Source: Bog-113 sp965226755 (GTDB taxonomy: Bacteria > Acidobacteriota > Terriglobia > Bryobacterales > Bryobacteraceae). From it: 64,000 nt of DNA. The stretch is taken from contig CBDDDT010000003.1 of NCBI GenBank assembly GCA_965226755.1, positions 1,798,001 to 1,862,000 of the forward strand. Direction: 5' to 3'. This document shows, one piece after another, positions 8,020-16,616 of this stretch. The position numbers were made by a program, and so were the translations under genes. The notes beneath the pieces are model-generated. The model saw only the letters and a program-made list of their open reading frames with translations, searched no databases and was not told the DNA's origin. Position 1 is the stretch's first letter. Every line of letters starts with the position of its first letter.

Positions 8020-8490
8020 CGAGATCCACGATTCCGGCGCCCCAGCCCGGGGCGGAGCAATGCCGTGCCCTGTTTGTAACTGGTCACCGGACGGCGAGCG
8101 TCCAGCGACGCCGGAGGCGTATAGGAGCTTCATCCGCCGCGAATGGTGAAATGAGTTTTGCGGCCAATCTCGCCTCGCTTGCTCGTAACTGCGGGGCGCT
8201 TTGTGAGTTCGTGGAGCGGCTTCCCGCGGAAGCTGTCAAGGCGGCTCGCGATTACAAGATCTTCAACTCGCGCGATGGAAATCTGTTGGGACGCTCGGGA
8301 TGACGGTGCGCACTCTACGTGTGAGCCTCTATCCGCTTCGGAGCGGATCGGCTGCGAAGCTGCGCAGTATTTGCATGCAATCTAACGATCCGGCAATGGA
8401 GCCATCACGTATCTTGATGGCGCGCTCCGCGGCAGCGGCAGACGCGAAAGGTGCGGCTGCTGTCAAAAACCTCGCCTGCTAAAATCCGGT
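8020..8490. other. mostly non-coding stretch within the element
   Basis: No recognisable gene. A 50-codon open frame starts at the ATG at 8151 (MSFAANLASLARNCGALCEF) and ends at TGA 8301-8303, but it has no clear ribosome binding site and no recognised family, so it is not called as a gene. Confidence 0.4.
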
Positions 8491-9644
8491 GTGCCCACGA
8501 GAACCTCTCTTGCCTTGATCTTTGCCGTGACCACGGCCCTGGCCTTCAACCGGCCGGCCGTCGCGCAGACCTTCAAACTGCTGTACACGCTGAACGGAAC
8601 GACGGACGGAGGCGACGCCAACGGCGCGCCCGTTTTGTTACACGGAAGTCTCTACGGCACAACGTATCTCGGCGGAACACATGACCGCGGAACAGTGTAT
8701 CGGTTCGATTTAGCCACCAGTCAGTTCAAGATCCTGCACGAGTTCGGATCGCTCGATCCCGACGGATTCGCCCCGGATGCCGCTCTTATCTTCGATCGAT
8801 CCGGCACCCTCTATGGCACCACACTCCTCGGAGGCACGATGAACCAAGGCACCGTGTTCAGCATAACTCCGGCCGGCGTTGTGACTATCCTTCATAGCTT
8901 CGACGGTTCGCAGGAAGGAGCGGATTCGACCGGAGCTCTTATCCGGGACGAAAACGGCGACCTCTTCGGCACCACGACATACAACTCGGCGAACAACGAA
9001 GGAAGCGTTTCCGCCTGAGCTCTTCCGGCGCCATCACGTGGGTCAGTCTCCCTAGTCAGGCAGGCGCATCCGAGGCAGGGCTGCTTGAGATCAAAGGCAA
9101 GCTGTACGGAACCACGTCAAACGGTGGGGCGCACGGGAAAGGCACCATTTTCGTGGCCGATATCGACGCGCAGACCGTTGACGTTCTCCACAGTTTTAGT
9201 TGGGCTGACGGAGCGTCCCCGGGCAAAGGCAGCCTGATTACCGATGGCGAAGGCAACCTCTACGGGACCACAACTTACGGCGGCGCGACCGATTTCGGAA
9301 CCGTTTTTAAGTACAATCTCGCGACCGGCGTGGAAACCGTGTTGCACGCCTTTTACGACTCCGATGGGCAGGAACCGACTGCGGCTTTGGTCCGCGATTC
9401 CGAAGGCAATCTATACAGCACCACCCTGATCGGCGGGGTGTCCTACGAAGGTACGGTGTTCAAGATCGATCCGAGCGGCAACCTCACGACGCTCTACAAT
9501 TTCACCGGCGGCAACGACGGGTTTCAACCCTACAGCGGCGCAATCCGGGATTCCAGTGGGAATCTATACGGGATAACCGGCTTGGGTGGGGCCAACTGCA
9601 CAGAAGGAGTTTTCTGCGGGACTCTTTGGGAAATTACACCTTAA
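8491..9644 (+). pseudogene. GloVer tandem-repeat secreted protein, single-base frameshift
   Basis: The GTG start gives a signal peptide (to about residue 26) followed by repeats of the form LYGTTxxGGxxxxGTVF, diagnostic of the GloVer (choice-of-anchor tandem repeat) family. The first frame stops at 9016-9018. Adding one base to the TTT run at 9008-9010 joins it seamlessly to the second frame, which continues with further repeats to TAA at 9642-9644. Full length would be about 384 residues. It is either a recent frameshift or a homopolymer sequencing error. These proteins are secreted and probably form a propeller; their function is unknown. Confidence 0.7.
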
Positions 9645-9693
9645 CATACGTCGAAGCGTGTGTGTGAGCGCGCCAACGAAGTCATTCCTGCTC

Positions 9694-12558
9694 CTATTGA
9701 ACGGCAATTGTTACTCGATTCGAACCCACCCCGGCGGCAGTCACAATGACCGGGACCGCGTTTCCCGAAGCGATTCCCGACGGCACTTCCAGATTGATCT
9801 GGTAAAGGCCGAAAAACCCCGGCGCCAGCCCCGCAAAAAGTACTTTCGCCATCTGGCCGCCGATAGCCGCACTTACAGAACCTTGTACATAAGATAAGTT
9901 GAGACCACCCGCGGGGGCGCCATCGCCGGGGTTATCTGTGACTGCGCCCAATCCGGAACAATAGAGCGTCAGATAGTCCCCTGCTTCCGCCGGTCGTGAC
10001 GTGACCCCCGGAATAGCTCCGACAGGTGCCACCCAAGTCACGGCGCCGGCGATCAGGATGACCCCCTGTGAGGCCGAGTTAGGCGTGTTTAGATTGAAGA
10101 TGCCGGGAGCGGCTGGAGATAGATTCACTGTTATTGGCGGGCTGGTTCCATTCGGCGTAACCACGTTCAAAGTGGCGGTCGTCGAGGAAAGCAGTTCCCA
10201 GGGAACCTGAAAATTAATCTGGCCCGGCGAAACGAACAACAGCGGAGCCATGATGCCGTTCAACGTGACATGGTCGCCGCCGAGATACCAGGGCAGGGGT
10301 TCGAAAGAAGCCGAAGCCGCCACCGGGGCCAGATTGGTCCCATAAATCGAACCAATTCCCCCTCCCGAGATCATCGCCGAAAAGCCCGCTGCCTCCACCA
10401 CTCCGTCGGCGGGAGCCACGGGGCCGGGCGGGGCATTCGACGCCCACACCTTCCGAATCACGTTGTCTCCCGAGTCTACGATGATAAGATCGCCGGAAGC
10501 GTCGACGGATAATCCGGTAGGGCTGGCAAGTCTCGCCGAAGTCGCCGGTCCACCGTCCCCGCTATATCCAGGGGGCCCGTCCCCCACAACCGTGGTGATG
10601 ATCCCCGTGGTGGAAACTTCTCGGATGCGGGCGTTCAGTGTGTCCGCTATGAAGACGTTCCCGGCTGCATCCACGGCGACGCCTTCCGGATAATCCAATG
10701 CCGCCGCGGCGGCCGGCCCGCCGTCGCCGGAGTACCCGAAGTTGATGAAGCTATCGCCGGTCCCCGCAACGGTGGTGATGACTCCGGTGGCCGCGGAGAC
10801 CATTCGCACACGCCCATCACCCGCGTCGGCGATGAATAAGTTGCCGGAGGAATCCACAACCACACTTGCCGGAAGAACCAGCAGCGCCTGCGTCGCAGGA
10901 CCGCCGTCACCTAAGCCTGGACGTCCGCCGCCGCCGGCGACCGTGGTTATGATGCCGTTCGTCGCAACCTTGCGGATCACGGCCGCAGATTGGTCCGCGA
11001 TGAATACGTTCCCGGCGCCATCTACGGCGATCCCCCAGGGGAAGGTGACGCTCGCCGAGGCAGCAGGGCCGCCATTTCCTGTCGAACCGCCGAAGCGTGT
11101 CCCATCACCTGCGAACGTGGTAATTATGCCGCCAGGCGACACTTTGCGGACGCGAGAGTTGTTTGAATCCGCGATGTATAAGTTCCCCGCCGCATCGAGC
11201 CCGAGCCCCCTGGGCACGTTCAGCTCGGCGGCAAGCGCAGGCCCTCCATCACCCGCGAATCCTTGAGTCCCGTTGCCCACCACAGTCGTGATGGAGCCGG
11301 AGGGGGATATCTTTCGGACGCGATTGTTGCCCGAATCAGAGATCAGCAGGTTGCCGGCGCCATCCACCAACGCCGCCGCGGAAGGCTTCAAATTCGCCGA
11401 CGTGGCTGGCCCGCCATCGCCCGTGAATCCGAATTGCCCATTGCCGGCGAGGGTCGTGACGATGTCGATGGAGGACACCTCCCGGACTCGTCCGTTCCCG
11501 CTATCGGTGATGAATAGATTTCCCGAAGCGTCCAGAACCACATCCATCGGATAGCTGAATAACGCCGCAGCCGCTGGCCCCCCGTCGCCGAAGTTCTCGC
11601 AGAGAGCCCCATCGCAGCCGCCGCCGCTGCCCGCGACAGTAGTGATGATTCCGGTTGTCGAGACTTTGCGAATTCGATTGTCGTATGTATCGGCAATGTA
11701 GATGTTCCCCGAACCGTCGATGGTCACGCCGCTGGGACCATATAAGATTGCCGCGGTCGCCGGCCCCCCATCACCTAACGCGCTTCCGGCGCCTCCGCCC
11801 GCCACGGTGGTGATGACGCCCTGCGACGATATCTCTCGCACCCGGCTTTCTTCAGTGAAAAATAGGTTCCCCGAGCCATCCACGGTGACGGCGTCCGGGC
11901 CGTTTAGTCCTGCCGATGTCGCAGGCCCGCCGTCACCCGAGAAGACGCCGCTTCCGGTACCCGCTACCGTCGTAATGACGCCTTGGGCAGAGATCTCTCG
12001 GATTCGGTGCTCGTCAACAATGAAGAGATCGCCGGAGACGTCTACAGCCACACCCACAGGAGACGTTAACTCTGCCGTGACCGCGGGGCCGCCGTCGCCG
12101 GAGAAGCCGGCCGTCCCGTTACCGGCTACGGTCGAAATCACGCCGTCGCTGGATACCTTCCGCACGCGAAAGTTATTTGTGTCCGTAAAGAAAAGGTTTC
12201 CGGAACGATCGATCGCAATCCGTAAGGGATAATTCAGGGTCGCCGCCGTTGCTGGACCGCCGTCTCCTCCAAACCCGAAGAGCCCGTTGCCCGCGACGGT
12301 CCGAATCGAGCCTTTGAGGTCCAGCTCAAAAATCCGGGAGTTGTAAGGGTCCGCCACATACAAGTTTCCCTGAGGATCTATAGCCGCTCCGAACGGCTCT
12401 CCCAAGGGCGCGTTGAACGCAACCGTGACATTCGGGTAAACGACCGGAGAGCCGGCGATGGTCGTGATGATCCCGCTTTGCGCGCCCGCCGATGCGCATA
12501 GGATAAGCCCCCAGACAATTGTGGCGACGACGCGTTGCACGTGACCCTCGATCCTCAA
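9694..12558 (-). CDS. secreted NHL-repeat propeller protein with Solibacter C-terminal domain
   Basis: A 954-residue protein. A signal peptide (to about residue 26) is followed by eleven repeats of about 55-60 residues. Each contains ITTVAGxG, GDGGPA (once GNGGPA) and a following LYIADxxNxRVRKV strand, typical of NHL propellers. From about residue 725, ISGGGIGSIYGTNLAP and the following Ig-like sequence match the TIGR03437 C-terminal domain common in Solibacter. The gene is intact although it lies within the element. It is an extracellular protein, possibly for adhesion or polymer binding; no catalytic residues are visible. Divergent GC-rich repeats cause many spurious open frames on the other strand. 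Confidence 0.85.
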   Translation of the reverse strand: MRIEGHVQRVVATIVWGLILCASAGAQSGIITTIAGSPVVYPNVTVAFNAPLGEPFGAAIDPQGNLYVADPYNSRIFELDLKGSIRTVAGNGLFGFGGDGGPATAATLNYPLRIAIDRSGNLFFTDTNNFRVRKVSSDGVISTVAGNGTAGFSGDGGPAVTAELTSPVGVAVDVSGDLFIVDEHRIREISAQGVITTVAGTGSGVFSGDGGPATSAGLNGPDAVTVDGSGNLFFTEESRVREISSQGVITTVAGGGAGSALGDGGPATAAILYGPSGVTIDGSGNIYIADTYDNRIRKVSTTGIITTVAGSGGGCDGALCENFGDGGPAAAALFSYPMDVVLDASGNLFITDSGNGRVREVSSIDIVTTLAGNGQFGFTGDGGPATSANLKPSAAALVDGAGNLLISDSGNNRVRKISPSGSITTVVGNGTQGFAGDGGPALAAELNVPRGLGLDAAGNLYIADSNNSRVRKVSPGGIITTFAGDGTRFGGSTGNGGPAASASVTFPWGIAVDGAGNVFIADQSAAVIRKVATNGIITTVAGGGGRPGLGDGGPATQALLVLPASVVVDSSGNLFIADAGDGRVRMVSAATGVITTVAGTGDSFINFGYSGDGGPAAAAALDYPEGVAVDAAGNVFIADTLNARIREVSTTGIITTVVGDGPPGYSGDGGPATSARLASPTGLSVDASGDLIIVDSGDNVIRKVWASNAPPGPVAPADGVVEAAGFSAMISGGGIGSIYGTNLAPVAASASFEPLPWYLGGDHVTLNGIMAPLLFVSPGQINFQVPWELLSSTTATLNVVTPNGTSPPITVNLSPAAPGIFNLNTPNSASQGVILIAGAVTWVAPVGAIPGVTSRPAEAGDYLTLYCSGLGAVTDNPGDGAPAGGLNLSYVQGSVSAAIGGQMAKVLFAGLAPGFFGLYQINLEVPSGIASGNAVPVIVTAAGVGSNRVTIAVQ

Positions 12559-12965
12559 GAGAGTTTACAGTGTACACAAGTGATCGAGATCGTTCTTTGA
12601 CACAAAGAACCTAATCTCGGATTTTCAATTGTCAGGCGTGAAATGATTTGAAAGGTTTTCAAGTTTTTCGCGAAAGTCGCAACCAGCGCGGCGGGTTGGT
12701 CGGGCTGGCCGAAACGATAGTTGATCGTAATTTCGCTCTGCTGCACGCCCCAGCGCTCGATAGTGTTGGCTTCGACCCGTTCGACTAAGGCTTCCACGAT
12801 GCGGCGCTTCAGCTCCGGCGGGATCGGACCCGCGAGACGGGCGCGCAGTGTCTCCAGGAGTGTTTCGGCGGAATGAAACTGGGCCGTGCGAGCAGCTTCA
12901 GCATTGATTTCATCAAGCTGGCTGTCGAGCTCTCCATCATTGATCCGTCCTCGGCGATAGCGCTC
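12555..12965 (-). pseudogene. large serine recombinase, C-terminal fragment
   Basis: After a TGA at 12966-12968 the frame reads ERYRRGRINDGELDSQLDEI, then ELKRRIVEALVERV, and SEITINYRFGQPDQP. This is the typical helical C-terminal tail of large serine recombinases. The catalytic and zinc-ribbon domains are absent. The fragment ends at 12555, overlapping the first bases of the NHL gene. It sits between that gene and the right att site, so the element contained or was invaded by a second type of recombinase. Confidence 0.55.
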
Positions 12966-13096
12966 TCACAATTTGCGCAAGTACAGGGCTGCGTGGTTTA
13001 CCAGCGGAATTCCTTGACTCGGGAGGCTTGTTGCATCACGTTTAGCTGCAAACCAGAAATCACTGACTCGCGGCGCCGTACCCGTTTGCTCGAAAT

Positions 13097-13114
13097 GGAC
13101 TCCAGGTGGACTCC
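13097..13114. promoter_or_regulatory. phased GGACTCC repeat pair inside the right att site
   Basis: GGACTCC occurs at 13097 and 13108, exactly 11 bases apart, about 40 bases inside the right att repeat. It matches the two pairs inside the left att site in motif and spacing, and is a candidate integrase arm site. Confidence 0.5.
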
Positions 13115-13150
13115 AGGAAAGGGGAGTGACAACATCCCTGGCTGTAAGTG

Positions 13151-13210
13151 TTTGAGGAATTTGGTCGGGCTGCCGGGATTTGAACCCGGGACCTCTTGCA
13201 CCCCAAGCAA
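13151..13210 (-). other. att-like site overlapping the intact tRNA-Pro
   Basis: Partner of the 60-bp repeat at 6041-6100. It runs from the anticodon stem-loop of tRNA-Pro through its 3' end and 11 further bases, so recombination at this place leaves a complete tRNA gene. Confidence 0.85.
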
Positions 13211-13239
13211 GCGCGCTAGCCAGGCTGCGCCACAGCCCG
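13162..13239 (-). tRNA. tRNA-Pro (anticodon GGG)
   Basis: The acceptor stem CGGGCTG/CAGCCCG, D-arm, anticodon arm CTTGC-TTGGGGT-GCAAG, and T-arm CCGGG-TTCAAAT-CCCGG all fold. The anticodon GGG is at 13202-13204. CCA is encoded (13162-13164). The gene is six bases from the stop of the DUF421 gene and forms the right junction of the putative integrated element. Confidence 0.95.
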
Positions 13240-13246
13240 AACTCCC

Positions 13247-13855
13247 CTAGTTTACATGGTTCTCAATCGCCGCCAGCTTGCGGTCCACTTCATCCAGCCG
13301 CGCCATCAATTTATCGAACCGCTGCGAGTCGGTCGACGGCGTCCGCCCCTTGATGAAAAACGCGCCCCCAGGCTCCAGAACGCACGTCTCCACTTCCTCC
13401 AGCGTGTCGAACCCCTGCCGCCGCGCGACCGTCAGCAATTCCGATTCGCTCAACAGCTCGCGCGCGAGCCCCTTTCGATGAATCTCCCCGTCTCGGATCA
13501 GCGTCGTCGGCGATCCCTCGAAAATCTGATCGAAACGCCGATGCCGGAAAAGAAATCGCACCACCAGGTAATTGATGCCGAACAGCGAAACCGCTCCGAT
13601 CAAACCCCCCAGCAGCGAGTTGTCGTCGCCGATAATCGCATTCTGCACCGTATTGGAAATGGAGAGCAGCACCACCAGATCGAACGGGTTCAATTGCGCC
13701 AACTCCCGCTTGCCGAATAGGCGCAAGAGAAGAATCAGCGCCGCGTAGACCAGGACGGGCCGCAAAATTTTTTCGATGACGGGAAGTTTCAGCGACCACA
13801 TATCCGTCCACGCCGTGTGGACCGATGCAGCCTGTAGAATTTGGAGAACAGTCAC
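13247..13855 (-). CDS. DUF421 (YetF family) membrane protein
   Basis: A 202-residue protein with about three transmembrane helices in the first 95 residues, including RLFGKRELAQLNPFDLVVLL, the hallmark of the DUF421/YetF family. A cytoplasmic domain follows (TTLIRDGEIHRKGLARELLS) with a short coiled coil at the C-terminus. Function is not established; Bacillus relatives are membrane proteins linked to spores. It is directly upstream of tRNA-Pro and probably transcribed from the short divergent region shared with the gene at 13928. Confidence 0.85.
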   Translation of the reverse strand: MTVLQILQAASVHTAWTDMWSLKLPVIEKILRPVLVYAALILLLRLFGKRELAQLNPFDLVVLLSISNTVQNAIIGDDNSLLGGLIGAVSLFGINYLVVRFLFRHRRFDQIFEGSPTTLIRDGEIHRKGLARELLSESELLTVARRQGFDTLEEVETCVLEPGGAFFIKGRTPSTDSQRFDKLMARLDEVDRKLAAIENHVN

Positions 13856-13927
13856 GGACCAAAGTATCTCGCGTCTTTACTAGGCAAAGTACATTACATT
13901 CAAAGCAGCTCGCGTTATACTGAATTC

Positions 13928-14539
13928 GTGGCCGCCGCCCGACCGCTCCGCTTAACGTCCAATCCCGTGCCGATCCACTCCCAGGCGCTGGCGAACCTGC
14001 GGTATATCCGGCGCACCATGGAAAGCGCGGGAAAATTCACCGCCGTTCCGGGCGTGGGCGGGGTAGTCATGGGCCTCACGGCGATCGCCGCGGCCGCAAT
14101 CGCGCACAGCCGGCTCACCCCTGAATCGTGGCTCACCGTCTGGGTGATTGAAGGTTTCGCCGGTGTTTTGATCGCCTTCGTTTTCGCTCACCGCAAGTCG
14201 CGCGCGCTCGATAAACCGCTCCTCGCCGGCCCGGGCAGAAAATTCCTCCTGGCTTTGCTGCCGCCCCTTTTTGCGGGCGCCGTGATCACCGCCATGCTCT
14301 TCCGCCTCAATCTCCTTTCTGCCGCGCCAGGCATTTGGCTGCTTTTGTACGGCTGCGGGGTGGTGGGCGGCGGAGCGTTTTCCGTCCGCGTCGTCCCCGT
14401 TATGGGCTTCTGTTTCCTTCTGCTCGGCGCCGCGGCCCTTTTCACGCCCTTTGCGTGGGGCGACGCCTGGCTGGCGGCGGGGTTCGGCGGATTGCAGATC
14501 TGCTTCGGCCTGCTGATCGGGAAAAAATATGGGGGCTAG
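13928..14539 (+). CDS. membrane protein paired with a winged-helix regulator
   Basis: About 203 residues with four hydrophobic segments (around residues 37-50, 60-75, 95-125 and 135-180). The GTG at 13928 is chosen because it lies after the promoter-like AT-rich region and gives a soluble basic N-terminus; the frame is open further upstream. No enzymatic motif is visible. Its 3' end overlaps the regulator gene by 11 bases, so the two are translated together. In this arrangement it may sense or modulate the regulator, which is inference. Confidence 0.6.
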   Translation: MAAARPLRLTSNPVPIHSQALANLRYIRRTMESAGKFTAVPGVGGVVMGLTAIAAAAIAHSRLTPESWLTVWVIEGFAGVLIAFVFAHRKSRALDKPLLAGPGRKFLLALLPPLFAGAVITAMLFRLNLLSAAPGIWLLLYGCGVVGGGAFSVRVVPVMGFCFLLLGAAALFTPFAWGDAWLAAGFGGLQICFGLLIGKKYGG

Positions 14540-14906
14540 AAATCTGAACGCCCGCCAGAAACAGGACCGTGCTCCCGCGGAGGATCGCGAACCCGCGCAC
14601 CCTGAGAAAAGCGCCGTCCGCATGGACCGCATAGTTCATGAGCGCCTGCGCCTCGGCATCCTGAGCGCCTTGGCGGTGAATGAGAGCCTGACCTTTAATG
14701 AGCTCAAGAAGCTGCTCGAGACGACCGACGGCAACCTGAGCGTGCATGCCCGCAAGCTCGAGGAAGCCGGTTATGTCGCCTGCGCCAAGAGCTTTGAAGG
14801 TCGCGTGCCCCGCACGGAATACCGACTGACCGCCCCAGGCCGCCGTGCGCTCGAGAAATACCTCGATCACATGGAGTCCTTGATCCGCGCCACCCGCCAG
14901 CTCTGA
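14529..14906 (+). CDS. winged-helix transcriptional regulator (ArsR/PF13601-like)
   Basis: A 125-residue protein. After a charged, disordered N-terminus (about 30 residues) comes a winged-helix domain: RMDRIVHERLRLGILSALA, the recognition region LTFNELKKLLETTDGNLSVH, and the wing RVPRTEYRLTAPGRRALEKY. This matches the PF13601 (HTH_34) group. No metal-binding Cys cluster is seen. It overlaps the upstream membrane-protein gene and probably controls that operon. Confidence 0.8.
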   Translation: MGARNLNARQKQDRAPAEDREPAHPEKSAVRMDRIVHERLRLGILSALAVNESLTFNELKKLLETTDGNLSVHARKLEEAGYVACAKSFEGRVPRTEYRLTAPGRRALEKYLDHMESLIRATRQL

Positions 14907-14938
14907 GTTCCTGCTCTCTGCGAAAATCGTAAACGCGG

Positions 14939-15574
14939 ATGGCTCACGGCTGCTTCATCAGTTTCGAAGGAATCGACGGCTGCGGCAAATCCACTCAGTT
15001 GGCCATCCTCGCCGCAAGATTACGAGATCTCGGCCGGGACGTTGTCCAAACCACCGAGCCTGGCGGAACCCATGCGGGAAGCGCGATTCGGGCCATTCTT
15101 CTGGATCCGCTTCACGCCGCGCTCCAACCCTCCGCTGAACTGCTTCTCTATTTCGCCAGCCGGGCGCAGAATGCCGCCGAAGTGATTTCCCCGGCGCTCC
15201 AACGCGGCGCCGCCGTGTTATGCGACCGCTTCACCGATTCGACGCTCGCCTACCAGGGCGCCGGGCGAGGATTGGATTTGAACACCATCCGCGAACTGCA
15301 CGCCATAGCCTGTGGAAACCTCACGCCCAACTTGACCCTCTTGCTGGACATCGATCCCCAAACGGGCCTCGCCCGCGCCCGGAAGCGGAATGTCGTCACC
15401 CGTTCCGTCGAAACTCGCCTCGACGACGAACCCTGCGATTTCTTCGAGCGTGTTCGCGCGGGCTACCGCGCCTTGGCTGCCGCCGAACCCGGGCGCATCA
15501 AACTCATCAACGCGAAACTCCCCATCGACGAAGTCGCGGCTCTCATTTGGGAACAGGTCGTTCCGCATGTTTGA
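14939..15574 (+). CDS. tmk: thymidylate kinase
   Basis: A 211-residue enzyme that phosphorylates dTMP to dTDP with ATP, needed for DNA synthesis. Walker A is FEGIDGCGKST (residues 9-19). TTEPGGT (about 37-43) is the substrate loop, and DRFTDSTLAYQGAGRGL (about 96-112) is the DR-Y signature of the family. The length is normal. It overlaps holB by eight bases (ATGTTTGA), a common tmk-holB arrangement. Confidence 0.95.
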   Translation: MAHGCFISFEGIDGCGKSTQLAILAARLRDLGRDVVQTTEPGGTHAGSAIRAILLDPLHAALQPSAELLLYFASRAQNAAEVISPALQRGAAVLCDRFTDSTLAYQGAGRGLDLNTIRELHAIACGNLTPNLTLLLDIDPQTGLARARKRNVVTRSVETRLDDEPCDFFERVRAGYRALAAAEPGRIKLINAKLPIDEVAALIWEQVVPHV

Positions 15575-16616
15575 AAACTATTGGGGAAATGAACATGTGG
15601 TGCGCGCGCTCCAAGGCATGATCCAGCACGCGCGCATCCCCCAGACACTTCTGTTTTCAGGTCCGGAAGGCGTCGGCAAGGCCACTCTGGCGCGGCGTTT
15701 CGCCCAAGCGCTTCTTCCCAATCCGGCGCTCATTGAGAAGGATGACCTCAGCCTTCCCGATAACGCCGCCGTCATCGCCGGCCGCGAGAAGTGGGCGTCG
15801 GAGAAGCGCAATGAGGATCCTCTTCTGTTCGCCTCTCATCCGGATTTCCTCACGTTTCCGCCCGAAGGACCGCTTCGCCAATTGAGCATCCCCCAGATGC
15901 GCGTGCTCAAAGACCGCGCCCAATTCCTGCCGAATCAGGGCCAGCGCCGCGTCTTCCTGATCGATCACCTCGACCGTTCCGGCGAACAGGCCGCCAATTC
16001 TCTGCTGAAAATTCTCGAGGAGCCGCCGCCCTATCTCATCCTCATCGCGACGGCTGAAAACGCCTACGACCTGCTGCCCACCATCCGGTCCCGTGCAGTG
16101 ATGTTCCAGTTCTATCCGCTCTCCACCGAACGCATGCTGGATTTTGGACGCGCGCGCCATCTCGAAGAAGCCGACCGCCGGATCGCGCTGGCCGCGGGCA
16201 GCCCGGGCCTGGCGCTTTCACTCGACCTCGATCTCTATAAAAGGCGGCGCGCGGCCATGCTCCTGCTCCTGGAAGTAGCCGCCGGCGTAAAGCCCTTCGG
16301 CGCGTGGCTCCCCGTTTCCGAGAGTATCGGGCGCAGCAAGAGCGAGAAGCTGGAGATTTATTTGAAGCTCCTCTATGATCTGCTCCGCGATCTCTTGCTC
16401 CTGGGACAGGGTCGCGACTCCATTCGAAATCGCGATCTTATGCGCGAACTGGCCAATCTCGCGCCCCATTATCTTCCGCGCCAGATTATTTCGGCCGTAG
16501 CCAAAGTCGACCAGATGGTCGCCTTGGTCCGCCGCAATATTCAAAAAGTCATCGCGCTGGATGACCTGCTTCTGGACATTCAATCGCAGCGCGCCGCTGC
16601 CTCGAGCAGCGTGTAA
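15567..16616 (+). CDS. holB: DNA polymerase III delta-prime subunit
   Basis: A 349-residue clamp-loader subunit of the AAA+ fold. Walker A-like SGPEGVGKATLA (about residues 29-40) and LLKILEEPPPYLILI (about 147-161) are typical of HolB, and SRAVMF takes the place of the SRC motif. The ATG at 15567 is chosen because it gives the standard FENYWGNEHVVRAL start and overlaps the tmk stop. Its last 37 bases overlap, tail to tail, the end of aroA on the other strand. Confidence 0.9.
   Translation: MFENYWGNEHVVRALQGMIQHARIPQTLLFSGPEGVGKATLARRFAQALLPNPALIEKDDLSLPDNAAVIAGREKWASEKRNEDPLLFASHPDFLTFPPEGPLRQLSIPQMRVLKDRAQFLPNQGQRRVFLIDHLDRSGEQAANSLLKILEEPPPYLILIATAENAYDLLPTIRSRAVMFQFYPLSTERMLDFGRARHLEEADRRIALAAGSPGLALSLDLDLYKRRRAAMLLLLEVAAGVKPFGAWLPVSESIGRSKSEKLEIYLKLLYDLLRDLLLLGQGRDSIRNRDLMRELANLAPHYLPRQIISAVAKVDQMVALVRRNIQKVIALDDLLLDIQSQRAAASSSV

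Larger units (their letters stand above)
6101..13150. mobile_element. probable integrated element at tRNA-Pro, about 7.1 kb, decayed
   Basis: The region is bounded by the 60-bp tRNA-derived repeat on both sides, with the intact tRNA-Pro at the right end. Inside are a toxin-antitoxin pair, the C-terminal part of a tyrosine recombinase, the C-terminal part of a large serine recombinase, inverted ASPIC fragments, a frameshifted GloVer gene and an intact NHL-repeat protein. Phased GGACKCC pairs lie just inside both ends. Neither recombinase is complete, so the element should be unable to move by itself. The NHL and GloVer genes are typical of the host lineage, so the element either came from a relative or captured local genes. 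Confidence 0.65.

Noticed and set aside
8151..8303. A 50-codon open frame as a gene
   Set aside because: No ribosome binding site, no family, and it lies among broken fragments.
9694..12558. Regular repeats that could be read as a CRISPR array
   Set aside because: The period is about 165-180 bases, the units are diverged and they encode NHL blades in one frame. No cas gene is present.
13151..13250. A protein reading through the tRNA-Pro region (GVQEVPGSNPGSPTK)
   Set aside because: This peptide is the usual artefact of translating a tRNA 3' half.
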